From positions 1-35,717 of the forward strand of contig JAEZCZ010000007.1 of NCBI GenBank assembly GCA_023433305.1: a stretch of 35,717 bases of DNA, read 5' to 3'. This stretch comes from Pseudomonadota bacterium (GTDB taxonomy: Bacteria; Pseudomonadota; Alphaproteobacteria; Sphingomonadales; Sphingomonadaceae). How positions within the stretch are numbered: the stretch's first letter is position 1; each line of letters starts with the position of its first letter. The translations under genes and the position numbers were made by a program. Under the pieces are notes generated by a model that was not told the DNA's origin, did no database searches, and was given only the letters and a program-made list of their open reading frames with translations. Shown one piece after another: positions 32,722 to 35,717 of this stretch.

Positions 32722-33059
32722 TGGCGGATGGCGTCATGGTGATTGCCGGGCTGCCCGACAGTCCGCTCGACGCCGCGGCCGAGTTCTTCGCCGATCACGT
32801 CCCCGCGATTCGCGACGAAATGGTCAGCGCAGGCCGTTCGGTCCTGTCCATCGTGTTCGAGCCGGCCGGACACGATCATCGTGCATGGCGCCTCGCCGCG
32901 GTGCAGGAGCTGGCGCGCGAGATGGCGCCGCGCCGTGTCAACGGCATCGTCGGAGGTGACGAGGATGCGATCGCCGAGGTGGCCGATTACCTCGCCGCTG
33001 CCCCGGGCGTTACCGGCCAACTCCTCGTCGCGGATGGCAAATCCGGCGAAATGCGCTAG
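32721..33059 (+). CDS. Truncated SDR-like (Rossmann) protein beside folB
   Basis: 112 residues. The C-terminal half reads like the end of a short-chain dehydrogenase: AVQELAREMAPRRVNGIVGG corresponds to the LAxExAPxxRVNxIxPG block and VADYLAAAPGVTGQLLVADG to the YLASxxxxVTGQxxxVDGG block. The N-terminal NAD(P)-binding glycine motif and the catalytic Ser-Tyr-Lys are missing, so it cannot be an oxidoreductase of the usual type alone. The frame is clean and coupled to folB by TGATG, so it is maintained and probably translated. It may descend from a pteridine-reductase-like enzyme; the role is unknown. Confidence 0.7.
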   Translation: MADGVMVIAGLPDSPLDAAAEFFADHVPAIRDEMVSAGRSVLSIVFEPAGHDHRAWRLAAVQELAREMAPRRVNGIVGGDEDAIAEVADYLAAAPGVTGQLLVADGKSGEMR

Positions 33060-33070
33060 AGAGCACGGAA

Positions 33071-34072
33071 ATGTCCTGCTCCTCCCCATTGGTCGACGCG
33101 TTCAACCGGCGCATCAGTTATTTGCGCCTGTCGGTCACCGATCGCTGCGATTTGCGCTGCACCTACTGCATGCCCGAGAAGATGCAGTTCCTGCCGCGCA
33201 AGGAAGTGCTCAGCCTCGAGGAGCTGCACAAGCTCGCGCTCGCTTTCATCGACCGCGGCATCACCAAGATCCGCCTCACCGGAGGCGAACCGCTGGTGCG
33301 CCGCGACGTGATCGAGCTGGTCCGTGCGATCGGCCGCAAGCTCGGCGACGGGCTCGATGAGTTGACGCTCACCACCAACGGAACCCAGCTCGCTGGCCTT
33401 GCCGACGATCTTGCCGCCGCGGGCGTGAAGCGCATCAACGTGTCGCTCGACACGATGGACAGCGAGCTGTTCGAGCGGCTCAGCCGCCGCGACCGCCTCG
33501 CGCAAGTGCTCCAGGGCATTGCCGCCGCCAAGGAGGCTGGGCTCAAGGTCAAGCTCAACACCGTCGGGCTCAAGAGCCTCAACGAGGACGAGATTCCTTA
33601 TCTCGTCGAATGGGCGCACGCCCAGGGCCACGAGCTGACGTTGATCGAGGTCATGCCGCTCGGCGAGATCGAGGGTGAGCGGGTCGATCACTACCTTCCG
33701 CTCACCGTTGTGCGCGAGAAGCTCGAGCGAATGTGGACCCTGACCGAGAGCGAGCACCGCTCGGGCGGCCCGGCGCGTTATGTCGACATTGCGGAGACCG
33801 GCGGCCGCCTCGGCTTCATCACCCCGCTCACCAACAATTTCTGCGCGGGCTGCAACCGCATTCGTGTCACCGCCACGGGAGAGCTCTACGCCTGCCTCGG
33901 CGGCGCCGAGAAGGTCGACCTTCGCGCCGCGCTCCGCTCCGCCGCGCCCGACGCCAACCTCGCCACCGCGCTCGACGAGGCAATGCGCATCAAGCCGGAG
34001 AAGCACCATTTCCGAATCGGCCGCGGCCTGGAGCCTGCGCAGCCGCGCCACATGTCGCGCACCGGCGGCTGA
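33071..34072 (+). CDS. moaA: GTP 3',8-cyclase
   Basis: Radical SAM enzyme that starts molybdenum cofactor synthesis by cyclising GTP to 3',8-cyclo-GTP. 333 residues. The SAM cluster is CDLRCTYCMP (Cys26, Cys30, Cys33); the second, substrate-binding cluster is in NNFCAGCNRIRVTATGELYA with its final CLGG. RLTGGEPLVRRDV and TLTTNGTQL are barrel signatures. The protein ends RTGG, the conserved C-terminal diglycine tail of MoaA. moaD starts three bases after the stop. moaC is not in the window. Confidence 0.96.
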   Translation: MSCSSPLVDAFNRRISYLRLSVTDRCDLRCTYCMPEKMQFLPRKEVLSLEELHKLALAFIDRGITKIRLTGGEPLVRRDVIELVRAIGRKLGDGLDELTLTTNGTQLAGLADDLAAAGVKRINVSLDTMDSELFERLSRRDRLAQVLQGIAAAKEAGLKVKLNTVGLKSLNEDEIPYLVEWAHAQGHELTLIEVMPLGEIEGERVDHYLPLTVVREKLERMWTLTESEHRSGGPARYVDIAETGGRLGFITPLTNNFCAGCNRIRVTATGELYACLGGAEKVDLRAALRSAAPDANLATALDEAMRIKPEKHHFRIGRGLEPAQPRHMSRTGG

Positions 34073-34075
34073 GCC

Positions 34076-34318
34076 ATGGCAGTCACGCTCGTCTTCCTCG
34101 GCAAGCTGGCCGACCTCGCGGGCGCACCCGAGAAGGACGTTCCGGCGCCGCTCGATTGGCAGGGGCTTCTTGAAGCGCTGCCGGGGCCACTCGGCGAAGC
34201 GACGAAGGGCGACAAGGTCAAGCTTGCGCTCAACGGTGCCGTGCTGACGGACAAGACCGCGCTAGCGGCCAGCGATGGAGACGAGTTAGCGCTCCTTCCG
34301 CCGGTCAGCGGAGGCTGA
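34076..34318 (+). CDS. moaD: Molybdopterin synthase sulfur-carrier subunit
   Basis: 80-residue ubiquitin-fold protein carrying sulfur as a C-terminal thiocarboxylate for dithiolene formation. It starts VTLVFLGKLADLAG and ends LALLPPVSGG, where the terminal Gly-Gly is the site of adenylation and thiolation. Located between moaA and moaE with gaps of three and two bases, so the three are one transcription unit. Confidence 0.93.
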   Translation: MAVTLVFLGKLADLAGAPEKDVPAPLDWQGLLEALPGPLGEATKGDKVKLALNGAVLTDKTALAASDGDELALLPPVSGG

Positions 34319-34320
34319 GC

Positions 34321-34767
34321 ATGAAGGACGTGCGCATCCTCCACGGCGAGCTGTCACCCGGAATCGCGATGACCGCGTTCTCCGCCGCGCATCCCGAATC
34401 GGGCGGCGTGGTCTCGTTTCTCGGCAAGGTCCGCCCCGACGGCAACGTCGAGGAGCTTGAGCTCAAGCATTACGCGCCGCTTACGCTGAAGGGCATGGAA
34501 GATCTCGCCGACGCCGCGCTCTCACGCTGGCCGATCGACGGCATCCTGCTCCACCACCGCACCGGCGCGATGAAGCCCGGCGCTCCGATCGTGCTGGTCG
34601 CTGCCGCCGCGCGCCACCGCCGCGACGCCTTCGAGGCGGCGGACTTCGCGATGGACCACCTCAAGTCCGACGCCTGGTTCTGGAAGCGCGAGAAACGCGC
34701 CGACGGCTGGCACTGGATCGAGCCGCGCGGACAGGATCACGCCGACCTCGAGCGCTGGAGCCGCTAG
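34321..34767 (+). CDS. moaE: Molybdopterin synthase catalytic subunit
   Basis: With MoaD forms the heterotetramer that converts cyclic pyranopterin monophosphate into molybdopterin. 148 residues. GGVVSFLGKVRPDG opens the conserved region, ILLHHRTGAMKPGAPIVLVA carries the His-Arg and a Lys of the active site, and AADFAMDHLKSDAWFWKRE the catalytic lysines near the C-terminus, where the MoaD tail docks. It ends 15 bases before the stop of the opposing FNR-like gene. Confidence 0.95.
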   Translation: MKDVRILHGELSPGIAMTAFSAAHPESGGVVSFLGKVRPDGNVEELELKHYAPLTLKGMEDLADAALSRWPIDGILLHHRTGAMKPGAPIVLVAAAARHRRDAFEAADFAMDHLKSDAWFWKREKRADGWHWIEPRGQDHADLERWSR

Positions 34768-34781
34768 CGGCGGCGCCGCGC

Positions 34782-35486
34782 TCAATCGAACGAGCTGTCC
34801 TCGGGCACTTGGCCGAGCATCTCCGGTTCGATCAGCTCGATGCCGCGCGCTCCCTTGCGGCGGATCGCGCCGTCGCGCTCGAACTTGGTCAGCGCGCGAC
34901 TCACCGTCTCGATCGTCAGGCCGAGCATGCCGGCGATCTCGCCGCGCGTCAGCGGCAGCTCGAACTCGCGCGCCAGCGTGCAGGTCGAATCGCTGGCCGC
35001 TTCGCCCAGGGCCAGCAGCAGGGCGCCCAGCTTGTTCGAGGCGCTGCGCCGCCCGCTCAGCTCGAGCAGCTCGCGGCTGCGATGCAGGTCCTCCTGCGAG
35101 CGCCGCAGCAGCGCACGCGCCAGCTTGGGGTGTTTCTCGATCGCCTGGTTCATGTCGCTGCGCGCGAATACGCACAGCTCGCTGTCGGTCAGCGCGACCA
35201 CGTCGTGATGCGCGAACGGGGCGAACAACTCGCCGACGAAGCCCGCCGGATGAATCAGCGCGAGGATCCGCTCGGTCCCTTCCTCGTCGACCGCGGCGAC
35301 CTTGAGCGCGCCGGTGACCAGCGTGGCGCAGGCATCGTTGTCGTCGCCCGCCGCGAACAGCAGCTCCCCGCGTTTCAAGCGCCGCATCCGCCCGGCGCGC
35401 GCGAGCGCGTCGCGTTCCTCTTCGGTCAGCACCGAACAGGCGGCGTGGTCGCGAACGGGGCAGGTATGGCAAGGCAGGGCGGTCAA
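34782..35486 (-). CDS. FNR/Crp-family transcriptional regulator, TTG start
   Basis: 234 residues: an N-terminal cysteine cluster, a cyclic-nucleotide-type beta roll (ELLFAAGDDNDACATLVTGA, HPAGFVGELFAPF), a dimer helix and a C-terminal helix-turn-helix, LPLTRGEIAGMLGLTIETVS. Cys6, Cys9 and Cys17 (CHTCPVRDHAAC) plus Cys105 or Cys53 could bind an oxygen-sensitive Fe-S cluster, although the C-x2-C-x7-C spacing differs from E. coli FNR. Glu193, Ser196 and Arg197 in ETVSR are the residues that read TTGAT in FNR. Start at TTG 35486: GGAG lies seven bases upstream and TTGA overlaps the upstream stop; no ATG exists before the cysteines. Confidence 0.85.
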   Translation of the reverse strand: MTALPCHTCPVRDHAACSVLTEEERDALARAGRMRRLKRGELLFAAGDDNDACATLVTGALKVAAVDEEGTERILALIHPAGFVGELFAPFAHHDVVALTDSELCVFARSDMNQAIEKHPKLARALLRRSQEDLHRSRELLELSGRRSASNKLGALLLALGEAASDSTCTLAREFELPLTRGEIAGMLGLTIETVSRALTKFERDGAIRRKGARGIELIEPEMLGQVPEDSSFD

Positions 35487-35717
35487 CGCATGGCTCCAAG
35501 CAGGGATTCGATCGTGGCGTTCTGTTCGGCGACTTGCGCGGTCACCGTGTCGCGCACCGCCACGATGCGCTCGAGCGCGCCACCGGCGACCGCCGCGTCG
35601 ACCATCAGGCGGTCGAGGTCGGCGAGCGCGATCATCGCGCGGCTGCGCGTGCCTTCGAGGCCGGCGACCGCCACGCTCGCGCGCGCCCATCCTTCGCTGC
35701 CGACCTCGGCCCCCCGC
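35483..35717 (-). CDS. Hypothetical protein, 5' part beyond the window
   Basis: At least 77 residues in a frame open to the window edge, so the start may be missing; a GTG at 35674 is a possible internal start. Visible sequence is mostly helical: SRAMIALADLDRLMVDAAVA, a hydrophobic middle, then VAVRDTVTAQVAEQNATIES with heptad-like spacing, ending LLGAMR. No family recognised. The stop overlaps the TTG of the FNR-like gene, so they are cotranscribed. Confidence 0.55.
   Translation of the reverse strand, partial: RGAEVGSEGWARASVAVAGLEGTRSRAMIALADLDRLMVDAAVAGGALERIVAVRDTVTAQVAEQNATIESLLGAMR

Noticed and set aside
1..35717. Mobile elements, CRISPR arrays, toxin-antitoxin or defence genes
   Set aside because: No transposase, integrase, spaced direct repeats or recognisable defence domains were found on either strand; the gene content is core metabolism and respiration.

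Overview
The window looks like chromosomal DNA of a GC-rich alphaproteobacterium, most likely order Sphingomonadales (Erythrobacter/Sphingomonas-like). This is inferred from very high GC at third codon positions, the cox cluster order coxB-coxA-ctaB-coxF-ctaG-coxC-DUF983-surf1, the pyrE-pdxJ-acpS-lepB cluster, the separate argH-small lipoprotein-lysA group, and short palindromes of a type common between alphaproteobacterial genes. Nothing resembles an insertion sequence, prophage, plasmid backbone, CRISPR array or defence island. Coding density is very high and no gap exceeds about 210 bases.

Layout. 1-7.3 kb: serA, hisZ, an opposing exported alpha/beta hydrolase, purA, an unassigned methyltransferase, a two-part winged-helix regulator and tRNA-Val(TAC). 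7.3-11.3 kb: an adenosylcobalamin-dependent (class II) ribonucleotide reductase behind a leader that carries a perfect FNR-type box and an NrdR-type palindrome, then an FAD monooxygenase. 11.3-12.6 kb, minus: a TlpA-like thioredoxin lipoprotein coupled to an exported intradiol-dioxygenase-like protein. 12.6-16.3 kb, plus: argH, an LptM-like lipoprotein, lysA and a siroheme synthase with a truncated methyltransferase tail. 16.3-21.6 kb, minus: a seven-gene chain pyrE-pdxJ-acpS-lepB-AI-2E family-DUF3089-ruvX in which every junction overlaps. 21.7-28.2 kb, plus: the aa3-type cytochrome c oxidase operon with its assembly factors. 28.2-29.1 kb: a divergent SRPBCC/ArsR pair sharing one operator. 29.1-33.1 kb: thrC, an RlmI-like methyltransferase, an opposing HAD-like lipoprotein, folB and a truncated SDR-like protein. 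33.1-35.7 kb: moaA-moaD-moaE facing an FNR-type regulator that starts with TTG, then a gene cut by the window end.

How it fits together. Most genes are housekeeping: serine, histidine, arginine, lysine and threonine synthesis, purine and pyrimidine synthesis, B6, folate, molybdenum cofactor and siroheme, secretion and aerobic respiration. The clearest regulatory story concerns oxygen. An O2-independent ribonucleotide reductase carries an FNR half-site pair, and an FNR-like protein with N-terminal cysteines is encoded next to molybdenum cofactor genes in the same window. The second clear regulatory site is the ArsR/SRPBCC operator, which lies between the -35 and -10 of a near-consensus promoter. 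I did not find an obviously new multi-gene system. The less-described items are domain remnants (the SUMT-like tail on siroheme synthase, the SDR-like half protein beside folB), the degenerate HAD-like lipoprotein and the REC-like/winged-helix regulator.
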